From Parvibaculum sp002684405 (GTDB lineage Bacteria; Pseudomonadota; Alphaproteobacteria; Parvibaculales; Parvibaculaceae): a DNA stretch of 64,000 nt. Positions 43,570 to 51,668 of the stretch are shown piece by piece. Numbering within the stretch: position 1 is the first letter of the stretch; every line of letters starts with the position of its first letter. Position numbers and translations under genes: made by a program. Below the pieces are notes generated by a model, which saw only the letters and a program-made list of their open reading frames with translations, did not search any database and was not told where the DNA came from. The stretch lies in NCBI GenBank assembly GCA_965140395.1, contig OZ223205.1, positions 558,001 to 622,000 on the forward strand. The letters run 5' to 3'.

Positions 43570-44094
43570 ATGAGCGAAGCGGCAAAAAAGAAAGAAGACA
43601 TCCTTCAACCCACCGACGACGAGGCCCGCGCGCTTGCCCATGCGCTGCTTGCACGGGCCGACTATGCGGCGATAGCCGTTCTCGACCCGGCAACCGGCCA
43701 TCCGCTGGCAAGCCGTGTGGCGCTGGCGCTGGACGAAGACGGCGTGCCCGCGATCCTGACCTCGAAACTGGCCGCGCATACGCCCGCCATCGAGGCGGAC
43801 AAGCGCTGCTCGCTGCTGGTCGGCGAGCCCGGCATGATCAAGGAAGCAAAAGGCGACCCGCTGACCCATCCGCGCCTTACGGTGATAGCCGAGGCATCGC
43901 GTGTGGACCGCGACAGCGGCGACCATCGCAGGCTGCGCGAGCGATGGCTCGCCCGGCATCCGAAGGCGAAGCTCTATATCGATTTTCCCGACTTCGCCTT
44001 TTTCCGCCTGACGCCTTTGCGCGGCAGCCTCAATGGCGGGTTCGGCAAGGCGTATGAACTGGCCGCCTCCGACCTCCTGCCGGTGCGCGCTTGA
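43570..44094 (+). CDS. HugZ-like pyridoxamine 5'-phosphate oxidase family protein
   Basis: A 174-residue split-barrel flavin- or heme-binding protein. It shows ALLARADYAAIAVLDPATGHPLASRVALA at the N-terminus, LTHPRLTVIAEASRV in the middle, and FFRLTPLRGSLNGGFGKAYEL at the end, as in HugZ/HutZ-like proteins. The C-terminal heme-contact His extension of true HugZ is missing, so heme degradation is uncertain. It follows mbfA by 31 bases, suggesting a link with iron or heme. Confidence 0.78.
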   Translation: MSEAAKKKEDILQPTDDEARALAHALLARADYAAIAVLDPATGHPLASRVALALDEDGVPAILTSKLAAHTPAIEADKRCSLLVGEPGMIKEAKGDPLTHPRLTVIAEASRVDRDSGDHRRLRERWLARHPKAKLYIDFPDFAFFRLTPLRGSLNGGFGKAYELAASDLLPVRA

Positions 44095-44113
44095 GACAGA
44101 CGAGAGGGATGAG

Positions 44114-45113
44114 ATGAAATTCGCAACGGGCATGGCGGCCATCCTGGCGGTACTCTTTATGACGGCCGGGTCGGCGCACGCCGCGAGCTTCGATTGCGAC
44201 AAGGCATCCGGCCCGCGCGAAACGGCGATCTGCAAGACCGACGACCTCTCGGCCGATGACGAGATCATGGCCGCGCTTTACGCAGGCGCCCGGGCGCGCA
44301 TCTCCGTAGACGCCGTCAAAGAGCTGCGCGACAGCCAGGTTTCATGGTTGCGCTTTCTCGACAAGGCCTGCCCGCAGAAAGATGTGGAGAAGCAGGCGGC
44401 ATGTCTGAAACCCTATTACCGCGAGCGGCTGAAATTTCTCAGCCACACGGTGACGGAAAAAGCAGGCCGTACTTTTCTGACGCTGGATGAGTGGACATTC
44501 ATCGCGCCCGAGAAAAAGGGCGAGGAGGAAATGCCCGGCGCCAACCAGATGCGGTATCGCGAGGATGTGAGCTTCGCCATCGACAAGCCGGCAAGCGACG
44601 GGCGAACGTGCCTTCAACGCGCTTGTCGCCAAACAGTCCGACCTCTGGAACGGCTTCGACGGTGAAGTGCAGCGCTCCACCTGGTTCAAGCTCAACGAGG
44701 CGACGGAGAATTTCGCGAGCCTCGACATCTTCCGCTGGGAGTTCCATGTCGGCGCGGCCCATGGCTTCGGCGCGGCAAAGCATCTAAATTACCGTCTCGA
44801 CGAGGCGCGGCCGCTGCAGGTGAAGGACATCTTCGCCGAGAAAGACGGCTGGCAGAAAACGCTCGCCCAACACGCGCTCGATGGCCTCCACAAGATTGTC
44901 GGCGAGGATAACGGCCTGTTCGATGGCGCGGAGCAGACGATTGCGGAGATGGTCGGCGATCCGAAAAACTGGGTCGTGACGCGCGAGGGGCTGGGCGTCA
45001 ATTTCCCCGTCTATTCGGTCGGCCCTTATGCCATGGGCGACCACACGGTGACGACGCCCTGGAAGGATCTCGCGCCTTGGCTTGCGAAGGATGCGGTGAT
45101 CGGGGCGCAGTGA
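44114..45113 (+). pseudogene. LprI-like/DUF3298 secreted protein, frameshifted
   Basis: The first part (from ATG 44114, with a strong GAGAGGG site) encodes a signal peptide, then an LprI-like domain with paired cysteines (FDCDKASGPRETAICK and a partner pair in KACPQKDVEKQAAC), then the start of a DUF3298-type domain. Near 44605-44612 the frame breaks: the continuation (AFNALVAKQSDLWNGFDG ... AKDAVIGAQ) is in the +1 frame and ends at 45113. Dropping one base in the GGGCGAACG run restores one reading frame of about 330 residues. It is either a recent mutation or a base-calling error. The intact family is a secreted protein of unknown function. Confidence 0.75.
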
Positions 45114-45126
45114 GCGGGAGGTACAG

Positions 45127-45567
45127 ATGACAGGCCGGCATGTCCTCAACGGAAGCTGTCACTGCGGGCGGCTGTCGCTCCGCTTCGAAACCGCCATCGC
45201 GCCCGCCGACTATCATCCCCGCGCCTGCGACTGTTCCTTCTGCGTGAAGCATGACGCCGCCTATATCTCCGACCCGCAAGGGGCGCTCGCTTTCCGCGTG
45301 AAGGGCGAGGACGCGCTCTCTCGTTACCGGCAGGGTTCCGGCGCCGTGGAATGTCTCATCTGCCGCGACTGCGGCGTCTATGTCGGCGCGATCTTCGAGG
45401 ATGCGGGACAAACCATCGGCACGGTGAATGTCCGCTGCATCGATGGCGATGTCGCGTTCGGTGAGCGTCGGACAGTTTCCCCGCAGCAGCTCGGCCGGGA
45501 TGAAAAGGTCGGGCGATGGCAGGAAATCTGGACGCCGGTGACGGGGATCGAAATGGGGCGGCGGTGA
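45127..45567 (+). CDS. GFA-family (glutathione-dependent formaldehyde-activating-like) protein
   Basis: A 146-residue zinc protein with the GFA/CENP-V fold. Cysteine motifs are SCHCG (about residue 11), CDCSFC (about residue 35) and CLICRDCGVY (about residue 78). Substrates are unknown for most members; this subset is only distantly like Gfa of Paracoccus. It lies 13 bases after the frameshifted LprI gene and converges with the SH3b gene. Confidence 0.85.
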   Translation: MTGRHVLNGSCHCGRLSLRFETAIAPADYHPRACDCSFCVKHDAAYISDPQGALAFRVKGEDALSRYRQGSGAVECLICRDCGVYVGAIFEDAGQTIGTVNVRCIDGDVAFGERRTVSPQQLGRDEKVGRWQEIWTPVTGIEMGRR

Positions 45568-45573
45568 GGCCCG

Positions 45574-46221
45574 TCACTGATCTTTCGGCGAAACGCGGCA
45601 GCAGCCGCGAACTATGCGGTAGGAGAGGCTCGTGCGGGAATCGGGGGGTGTCTGGCGAAAAGTCAGGGAGACTTTCCATCCATAGCGCGCATCGCTCACC
45701 CCGTCGGAACAGCTTCTGGTGGCGTGTATGATGGCTTTCCCGGTTCCGTTGTCCAGGCTGATGCTTCCCTTCCAGGGGGCGCCGGACGCGCTATCGATGG
45801 CGAGCGTGTCGCCCGATATGGTTTCCACACCGGAGAGAATTACCTCGCTCTCGGAAAACTTGGCCGACCAGAACGGCTCCGTGCCCCAGCACTGGAACCC
45901 CTCCGGAAGGTTGAGCGTCTTGTTCATCCGTGGCGCATAGGGAGCGAGATAGGCCACGGAGACCCAGCCAGTGCGACCGTTTGCCGAGACGCGGGCCCAG
46001 CCGTGATCCGTTTCGAAAACCTCGATCGGTTTGGCATGCGGACCGAAACTGCCGATCCGGTCGGCCTCCGCCGAGGGGGCGGCGCGCACCGCGAGCATGT
46101 CGTCATCGGCCACATGCGCCACCCGGTAATAGCCCACAGCCCCGATCTGCTCCGCCGATGCGGGAGAAATAACAAAGAACGACAACATAATTGTCATTAC
46201 AATAGCGGGGCGGATCGGCAT
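45574..46221 (-). CDS. Secreted SH3b-domain protein
   Basis: A 215-residue exported protein. A signal peptide ends around SPASAEQ (residue 22). A bacterial SH3 domain (about residues 30-95) has LAVRAAPSAEADRIGSF and GWARVSANGRTGWVSVAYL. The C-terminal half has CWGTEPFW, a motif of an uncharacterised periplasmic domain (COG3650-like), and several cysteines. ATG 46221 is preceded by AAAGG. A role in the cell envelope is likely but unproved. It is divergent from comM. Confidence 0.8.
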   Translation of the reverse strand: MPIRPAIVMTIMLSFFVISPASAEQIGAVGYYRVAHVADDDMLAVRAAPSAEADRIGSFGPHAKPIEVFETDHGWARVSANGRTGWVSVAYLAPYAPRMNKTLNLPEGFQCWGTEPFWSAKFSESEVILSGVETISGDTLAIDSASGAPWKGSISLDNGTGKAIIHATRSCSDGVSDARYGWKVSLTFRQTPPDSRTSLSYRIVRGCCRVSPKDQ

Positions 46222-46426
46222 GAAGAAACCTTTCTCGGTCGGAGCCTCCACAAATGACACCGCGGCGGAGCGTCGACAAGCCTCAAACAACGCCGGGAAC
46301 GCTATTCTTTGTCCATAAGTTCCCTTTTCGTTCTTGACTGAAACAGCTGATTCACGCGAAGCTTTCTCCATAACCGGATGTCGGGCACCGGACAGGGTGG
46401 TCGATCGGGGCGGGTGGGGGCTTTTC

Positions 46427-47083
46427 ATGGTTGCGCATATCGAGACGGTGGCTTTTCAGGGCGTGGATGCGCGCCCCGTCGACGTTCAGGTACAGATCGC
46501 GGGCGGTATGCCGGCCTTCACCATTGTGGGTCTTGCCGACAAGGCGGTGGGCGAAAGCCGCGAGCGTGTCCGCGCCGCGCTGTCGGCCATCGGCCTGGGC
46601 CTGCCGCCGAAGCGCATCACCGTCAATCTCGCGCCAGCCGACCTGCCCAAGGAAGGCTCGCATTACGACCTCCCCATTGCGCTGGGCCTGCTTGTCGCCA
46701 TGGGCGTTCTGCCCCCGCAGGAGATGGAAAAATTCGTGGTCATCGGCGAATTGTCGCTCGACGGCGCGGTGAACGCGGTCGCCGGCGCGCTGCCCGCTGC
46801 GATGGCGGCCAATGCGCGCGGACGCGGGCTCATCTGTCCGGAAGCCTGCGGCCCGGAGGCCGCCTGGGCCGGTATGGATGGCGACAATCCTGGCGGCGTC
46901 CTCGCGCCGCGCTCCATCATCCAGCTCGTGAACCACGTCAAGGGAACGCAGATCCTGTCCGAGCCGGCCCCGATGAAGGCCGCCGAAGAGCCCAACGCGC
47001 CGGATCTGCGCGACATCAAGGGCCAGGCCTCCGCCAAGCGCGCGCTGGAACTGGCCGCCGCCGGGGGGCACAACATGCTCATG
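46427..47083 (+). pseudogene. comM: comM (YifB family), 5' part, interrupted by integrative element
   Basis: N-terminal 219 codons of the Mg-chelatase-like helicase ComM, which promotes branch migration in natural transformation. The part begins MVAHIETVAFQGVDARPVDV and covers the Lon-like substrate domain and the start of the AAA+ core (GQASAKRALELAAAGGHNMLM). At 47083 the frame runs into the element and stops after 21 foreign residues at 47149. The missing half is at 56200-57090. Joining both at the shared 15 bp gives 515 residues, the normal family length (about 500-510). Confidence 0.95.
47069..47083. other. attL core, 15-bp direct repeat
   Basis: CACAACATGCTCATG, identical to 56185-56199. 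It lies within the comM codons for H-N-M-L-M, just before the Walker A loop. This is the likely crossover region of the large serine recombinase at the other end. Confidence 0.85.
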
Positions 47084-47334
47084 TTTAAGTCTATATCCCC
47101 CCAGTTGGCCCCCATAGCGAGCCAAGGGCGCGCGATTGTCTTTTGTTAACACAGCCCAAATTGAGCTTGCCGTGCAATAACTGCCGGTGTCCGGGGCCGT
47201 GGTGAAGAAAAGAGACTGACATAATACTTATAATTCTATTCATTTACTTGAATATTCTTCGCTGATTCTGCCCTATTGAATTGTTGTGCTACACACTGCA
47301 AAATCATTCCGGGAACTTGGGGGGAATGATGCAA

Positions 47335-48222
47335 ATGGATGTAGAGGAGCTGGTGCTTACGTCTACCAGATCGTTCGGGTGGGCGAGGAAAGCGTGCGAC
47401 ATCATCTCGGGCCTAATTGTGCCGATTGCAATCGGGTTGATTGCGACCTTCCAGAAAGAGTTGATGGTGATCTCAGCGATGCTCTTTTGGGGGCTTTTGC
47501 TTTCGACTTTCCTAATAGGCATTGCCACAACGTTTGCATTTATAAACGTACGATCAGCACCAGAAATATATAGTGAGTACCTAAATGAAAAAGGGAAAGC
47601 AGAATATCGACAATTGACTCTCGATTATTTTATTTTATTGGAAAGTCAAATTATTGCGTTTGCAGCACTGATTAGATACTATCAACGAAATCGGATAAAT
47701 ACTTTCGATGATCTGAAGCTCGCCATTGAAGCGGTGTGCATTTGCTTTGCGGCGGAGCGCGAAACTTGGTTCGGCTTTGCTATCGGAGAGAAATGGAATT
47801 TTGCCGTCTATCTTTGGGACGACAACGATGAGATGCTAAAGCCGGTCTGGAGAGAGAAGGCTTATTGCCATCCATCAACTGGGCCGGGCCGGGAGTGGCG
47901 TGAACGTGAAGGTCACGTTGGCCAAGCGTTCAGTAATAAAGACGTTATCATCACCGAAGATGCGCAGCTGCCAGCTGTAGTCGGTCTCGTGGCCCCAAAC
48001 GACAAATTGGAAGTGTACGACGCGGATACGTACGTATCGTATGTGTCCCAACCGATCCTTCGGTCGGACGAGACCGCGCGGCCATTCGGTGTTTTGGTTG
48101 CAACAAGCAACGAGGTTGGCCGTTTTGATGAGGCCAATTGCCGCGTTTTTGCACACGCAGCAATAGCTCTTGCCAGCATTCTAGAAACTGCCTACGATCC
48201 GCCGGCACCTGCTGACGGGTAA
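47335..48222 (+). CDS. Membrane-anchored GAF-domain-like protein
   Basis: A 295-residue protein with two N-terminal membrane helices (about residues 24-46 and 48-70). A helical linker follows, then a C-terminal GAF-like sensor region (about residues 125-285) with REGHVGQAFSNKDVIITEDAQLP and PFGVLVATSNEVGRF. No output domain is attached, so it may sense a ligand and signal through a partner. The start is ambiguous: ATG 47335 has GGGGA nine bases upstream; ATGs at 47326 and 47329 and TTG 47281 are alternatives. The gene is AT-richer than the chromosome, indicating transfer. Confidence 0.7.
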   Translation: MDVEELVLTSTRSFGWARKACDIISGLIVPIAIGLIATFQKELMVISAMLFWGLLLSTFLIGIATTFAFINVRSAPEIYSEYLNEKGKAEYRQLTLDYFILLESQIIAFAALIRYYQRNRINTFDDLKLAIEAVCICFAAERETWFGFAIGEKWNFAVYLWDDNDEMLKPVWREKAYCHPSTGPGREWREREGHVGQAFSNKDVIITEDAQLPAVVGLVAPNDKLEVYDADTYVSYVSQPILRSDETARPFGVLVATSNEVGRFDEANCRVFAHAAIALASILETAYDPPAPADG

Positions 48223-48278
48223 AGTACTGATTCGAATGCAGTTTCAGTCGAACACTTACCTAATGGGAGATGGTATAG

Positions 48279-48458
48279 ATGGCGAAGGTCGCACTCAAAA
48301 AAGAAGACGCAGAAACAAAATTTAAGGCCTCGTCCAATAATATAGAAACTGTCGCAAGGCAGGTCGCGCAGCGCAAGAAGGACCCCCGCGAATTGACGGG
48401 TGCAGTTGCAAGTTCCGCCGCTGACCTATCCCACCTTTTGTCCCGCCGAAACAAGTAA
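48279..48458 (+). CDS. Small hypothetical protein (59 aa)
   Basis: ATG 48279 follows a GGGAGA purine tract and encodes a charged, helical 59-residue protein starting MAKVALKKEDAETKFKASSN and ending LSHLLSRRNK. It lies 56 bases after the GAF-like gene and is AT-rich at its start like that gene, so they may form a unit. I do not recognise the family. Confidence 0.5.
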   Translation: MAKVALKKEDAETKFKASSNNIETVARQVAQRKKDPRELTGAVASSAADLSHLLSRRNK

Positions 48459-48624
48459 CTCACTTTTCGAGTGGCAATACGGAGCGGTGATTAGTGTGCG
48501 GGTAGCACGCCGCCAGCTTCGACGCTGTCAATTTGCTCTGTGCCGATAGCATCTGTTCGGATGTACCCCCGAAAGATTGGATGACCAATCCATAGGACAC
48601 GGCTTTTGCAGCGAGAGTTCAGCC

Positions 48625-48822
48625 TTACCAATTGGGTGGTATCGACACGGTTTCTTTCTGAACTCGATGCCACTTGCTGACACTGGTCATCCCGCGCTGC
48701 ACCCACGCCTGCCCGACGCCCGCGACGCGGACGAAAAGCACCGTGGAGAAATCCGTCTCGAACACGAAGACGCGCCCGATGTGGATGCTGAACGGCAGAC
48801 CGATGTTGATGAAGAAGTGCAT
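48625..48822 (-). CDS. Small hypothetical protein (65 aa)
   Basis: Read on the minus strand, ATG 48822 is preceded by AAGGGAAG at a good distance and opens a 65-residue hydrophobic-aromatic protein (MHFFINIGLPFSIHIGRVFV ...). The conserved look and the ribosome site argue it is real, but I do not recognise the family. Past its stop, another minus frame continues with plausible protein (QLVRLNSRCKSRVLWIGHPIF) to 48491, so the gene could be a decayed, longer original. Confidence 0.45.
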   Translation of the reverse strand: MHFFINIGLPFSIHIGRVFVFETDFSTVLFVRVAGVGQAWVQRGMTSVSKWHRVQKETVSIPPNW

Positions 48823-49214
48823 GTGAGCTTCCCTTTCAGAAGACGTTGAGAAGCCCTCCATTGGTACCTTTTTTCGGTCCCCGTCAATAGATGCACGGGT
48901 GCATAGCGGAAAGCCTGTTCAGCACCAATCAGTTGTCGGATGATCTACCCACCAGTGCATCCAGGTGTTTGTCGGTGTGTTCCCCGTCCGCCTGTGCAAA
49001 TCACCCAGTGAGGACAATCCGGCAACAGCGGATCGACGACCAGCGGCGGCATTCCGCCACCCGCCTCGCCCTTTGTTCGGACCGCTTCAAAGTTCCCCTT
49101 CCGGCAGTCGAACCATCTGATTTCCTTTTCAGGGCCAGTCACAGAGTGGCCCTATGATGGAGATAGGCGCACCACTCGGGTACCTTGAGGGGATACCTGT
49201 GGGGAGAGATGGCG
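48823..49214. other. Element intergenic stretch without a supported gene
   Basis: No open frame here has both a ribosome site and recognisable content. The minus-strand frame 48945-49142 (65 residues, Cys-containing) starts with GTG without a clear site. The stretch probably holds promoters for the leftward small gene and the rightward nuclease gene. Confidence 0.3.
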
Positions 49215-49784
49215 ATGCGATGGTGGGTTGTTCGGCGTCAGTTGCGGCGGATGGGACTGTGGCGGCGCGGCAAGCGTGGACTGCGGATGCGGCTGGGCGT
49301 TCTCTTGCTCTTCGGCCTCGCGTTTCTCGCAGCGCGTGCCTACGAGGGAGCGGGCGGCCCGTTGCCCGCGTTACACGCCGATGAGACCCACCACGGCGGT
49401 GAGGCTGGACGCACAGTGTTTGCCGGTCAGGTCCAAGGCGAAGCCTATGCCATCGACGGAGACACGCTCCGGGTGAACCGTACGACCAAGGTCCGTCTGC
49501 TGGGTGTCGCCGCACCCGAGCGAAACGAGGACGGCGGGCCGGAGGCCACGGCCTTCATGAAGCGTCTCGTGAATGGCAGGACGGTGACCTGCGATCTCAA
49601 CGGCGAGAAGACCTACGACCGCCTTGTGGGTACCTGCTACGTCAACGGCAGGGACATAGGAGAGGCCGTTATACGCGCCGGTCTTGCCCGAGACTGCCCC
49701 CGCTACTCTGGTGGTCGATACGCGCATGTGGAGCCACCACAGGCCGCCTCACTGCCCTTTCCGGGGTACTGTCGGGTGCGGTGA
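49215..49784 (+). CDS. Staphylococcal-nuclease-like (SNase/thermonuclease) protein, membrane-anchored or secreted
   Basis: A 189-residue protein. A very basic N-terminus and a hydrophobic segment (LRMRLGVLLLFGLAFLAARAY, about residues 22-42) indicate a signal anchor. The SNase fold follows with AIDGDTLRVN, KVRLLGVAAPERNEDGG (Arg and Glu positions as in nuclease active sites) and KTYDRLVGTCYVNG with the second Arg. Expected activity is a Ca2+-dependent extracytoplasmic nuclease. ATG 49215 follows GGAGAG by six bases; ATG 49209 and TTG 49185 are alternatives. Its stop overlaps the next start (GTGA). Confidence 0.75.
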   Translation: MRWWVVRRQLRRMGLWRRGKRGLRMRLGVLLLFGLAFLAARAYEGAGGPLPALHADETHHGGEAGRTVFAGQVQGEAYAIDGDTLRVNRTTKVRLLGVAAPERNEDGGPEATAFMKRLVNGRTVTCDLNGEKTYDRLVGTCYVNGRDIGEAVIRAGLARDCPRYSGGRYAHVEPPQAASLPFPGYCRVR

Positions 49785-50239
49785 GGGTTGCCCTGAAGGA
49801 AGTGCCCGGCAAGCTGTCGACCAACGGGCATGTTCCGTTCAACCGGGCGTCGAACATGGGGGCCGCGATGTTCTGCGCTCTCAACGTGGCGGTGGTTCTC
49901 TTCATCGCTGTCCTGTGGCTCAGTGCGGTCGCTGAGTTGCTGTCGCTGGCGCAGACCACACAGACCTACTCAACCGCCTACACGCTCCTCCTGCCCCCTC
50001 TGGTGGCCTGTGAGGTGGGTCTTCTGGCTTTCGTATATCGCGGCCTCTGGAAGTCCCTAGAGCGGAATGGAGATGGCCTGACATGGCGGGCGACGTTCGA
50101 CCAGTTTCGCGGGAAGGTGTCCATGTTCCACGGCTACGTCCACAAGAGGGGCGTCGACATGACCGAGTTCGTATTCCTGCCACTCGGGGCGACCGGACTG
50201 CTCACGATGAACTTCTGGCTGCATCTTCTGAAGAGCTGA
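49781..50239 (+). CDS. Membrane protein coupled to the SNase-like gene
   Basis: A 152-residue protein starting at GTG 49781, which overlaps the stop of the nuclease gene by four bases (GTGA), so translation is coupled. It has two long hydrophobic segments (about residues 30-53 and 65-90) and another near the C-terminus (FLPLGATGLLTMNFWLHLL), with a charged loop between (WRATFDQFRGKVSMFHGYVHKRG). I do not recognise the family. The coupling suggests it works with the nuclease, for example as an anchor, transporter or immunity partner (inference). Confidence 0.6.
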   Translation: MRVALKEVPGKLSTNGHVPFNRASNMGAAMFCALNVAVVLFIAVLWLSAVAELLSLAQTTQTYSTAYTLLLPPLVACEVGLLAFVYRGLWKSLERNGDGLTWRATFDQFRGKVSMFHGYVHKRGVDMTEFVFLPLGATGLLTMNFWLHLLKS

Positions 50240-50345
50240 AACAGATACACACCCAAGCTGCACGTAGCCAAAAAAAACAGAGACCATGATCGGTGAACTT
50301 GAGGAGGATAGACCGCCCCGGGTCTACCCTCCAATGGAGACGATA

Positions 50346-50770
50346 AGGGGATGTTCACTCAGGAGGGGATGATGGGGCCTGTGGCCCGTGGTGGACATCA
50401 GTGTCCTTCCTCACATCTCAAGGCAGTCCGTCAGGGTCAGCATCAAGGGAACCTATACGGGCACCTTAAGGGGAAGACTTAGGGGGAACCGGGAGGGGTC
50501 ACTTCGTTAGTGCAACCCAAATGGAAGACCCTCACCCCATGCATGGACAGCTTTCAGGGGGATGTTCACTAGGTGGGGATGATGGGGCCTATGGCCTGTG
50601 GTGGACATCAGTGTCCCTTCCTACCATCTCAAGGCGTACCTTAAGGGTCACCTCTGGGGCATCTTAATCACCACATTCAGGGTCACCTTAATGGGAGCCT
50701 TTAGGGACACCTCTATAACCTTAGGTGAAACCGGGAGGGGGATACTGCATTAGTGCAACCTAAATAGGGG
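50346..50770. repeat. Two diverged copies of a structured non-coding unit
   Basis: Unit 1 (about 50346-50524) and unit 2 (about 50557-50770) are in direct orientation. Shared blocks are GATGTTCACT, GATGATGGGGCCTRTGGCC, GTGGTGGACATCAGTGTCC, a CATCTCAAGG block, a run of CCTTAAGGG-like motifs, and TAGTGCAACCYAAAT at the 3' end. Two hairpins are kept in both: GGGCC-TGT-GGCCC (unit 1) against GGCC-TAT-GGCC (unit 2), and GGACA-TCAG-TGTCC. The offset of corresponding blocks is 210-211 bases at the left and 243 at the right. No coding frame explains this region (50240-50813). Confidence 0.65.
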
Positions 50771-50813
50771 TACTTGGATACCGCACTTGAGCGACACACG
50801 AGAGGGCAACTGG

Positions 50814-51170
50814 ATGGGGACAAGGAAGTGGCTGTGGAGGTTTCTGGTGGGCACCACCTGCGCATTGGGTATGTCTGCCCATGCGTGGGCTGGCAGCGCC
50901 GCCGACCGCCCGTCCGACCAACAGCGCATCGCCTACTGGCAGAACATCTTGAACGACAAGCCCGAGTATCACCGGAGCATAGAAGAGGGTTGGCAGTATC
51001 GGCTTGAGCCTCGGGAATGCGAACCCGACCCAAGAGGTCCGACCGACTACGACCTCATCTGTCACACTTGGTACTGGATGAAAGCGCCCGACGAGACCGA
51101 ATGGGGCCACCTGACGCTGGCGAGCCTGTGGGTGAAGGGGCTGGACGGTTGGCGAGAGTGGAAGCCTTAG
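50814..51170 (+). CDS. Small secreted hypothetical protein
   Basis: A 118-residue protein with a signal peptide (MGTRKWLWRFLVGTTCALGM, cleavage near AWAGSAA). The mature part is rich in Trp, Tyr and acidic residues with two Cys (ECEPDP and LICHTWYWMK). ATG 50814 has AGAGGG eight bases upstream. It begins right after the structured repeat, so unit 2 may be its leader. I do not recognise the family. Confidence 0.6.
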   Translation: MGTRKWLWRFLVGTTCALGMSAHAWAGSAADRPSDQQRIAYWQNILNDKPEYHRSIEEGWQYRLEPRECEPDPRGPTDYDLICHTWYWMKAPDETEWGHLTLASLWVKGLDGWREWKP

Positions 51171-51291
51171 CAGCCCGCAAGTGCCCCTGAGAGGGTCTCA
51201 GAGCTTCACTGATGCGCGCCACGTTGGGGAGTGGAAATGCGTGGGACTCACCAGTGACTCATTCAGCGCCTCTGGTGAGTCCGCTTCGTTT

Positions 51292-51588
51292 TCAGGTGTC
51301 TGACGATGGAGGGTCTTCGGAATTGCAGGTGCAACTCGGGCTGGTCGTGCCGTCGCAGCATGTGACGCGACCACGGCTACACCCACACACACCGCTGTGC
51401 CACGAGCAGCACCCGCGTTGGGCAATCTGCTGCTCATCAGCGTGTCCGGCCCGCAGACCCTCGCAGACGTGAATGGATGCCTCCAACCGCTCCCGCGCTT
51501 CCTGCGTGGGCGGCTTACCCGCATAGGCGTTGAAGGACGTAAGGCAGAACGCGAACGCAACCAACAGCATGAGCGTAAGGCGCTTCAT
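51292..51588 (-). CDS. Cys-rich secreted small protein
   Basis: A 98-residue protein with a signal peptide (MKRLTLMLLVAFAFCL, cleaved near AYAGKPP). A C-terminal cysteine-rich region with CCSWHSGVCGC, VTCCDG and SCTC resembles the CCSxHxGVCGC small proteins found on many proteobacterial mobile elements. The start ATG 51588 follows GAGGGGGGAAGCC. Function is unknown; disulfides or metal binding are likely outside the cytoplasm. It converges with the preceding secreted-protein gene. Confidence 0.7.
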   Translation of the reverse strand: MKRLTLMLLVAFAFCLTSFNAYAGKPPTQEARERLEASIHVCEGLRAGHADEQQIAQRGCCSWHSGVCGCSRGRVTCCDGTTSPSCTCNSEDPPSSDT

Positions 51589-51668
51589 GGCTTCCCCCCT
51601 CTGGTTCGCGTCAGGGAACCCGCCCTGACCCCTTGAGGGTATCCGCCTGGACAACTTGTGTCACTGTT

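Noticed and set aside
46427..47149. A complete short comM-like gene ending at 47149
   Set aside because: The last 21 codons come from the element, and the true C-terminal half is present at 56200, so it is an interrupted gene.
48945..49142. A 65-codon minus-strand frame within the element
   Set aside because: It begins with GTG without a clear ribosome site and resembles nothing I know; kept only as a remote possibility.
50240..50813. CRISPR array or coding repeat in the repeated region
   Set aside because: There are only two long diverged units with no short identical repeats and spacers, and all frames are broken by stops.
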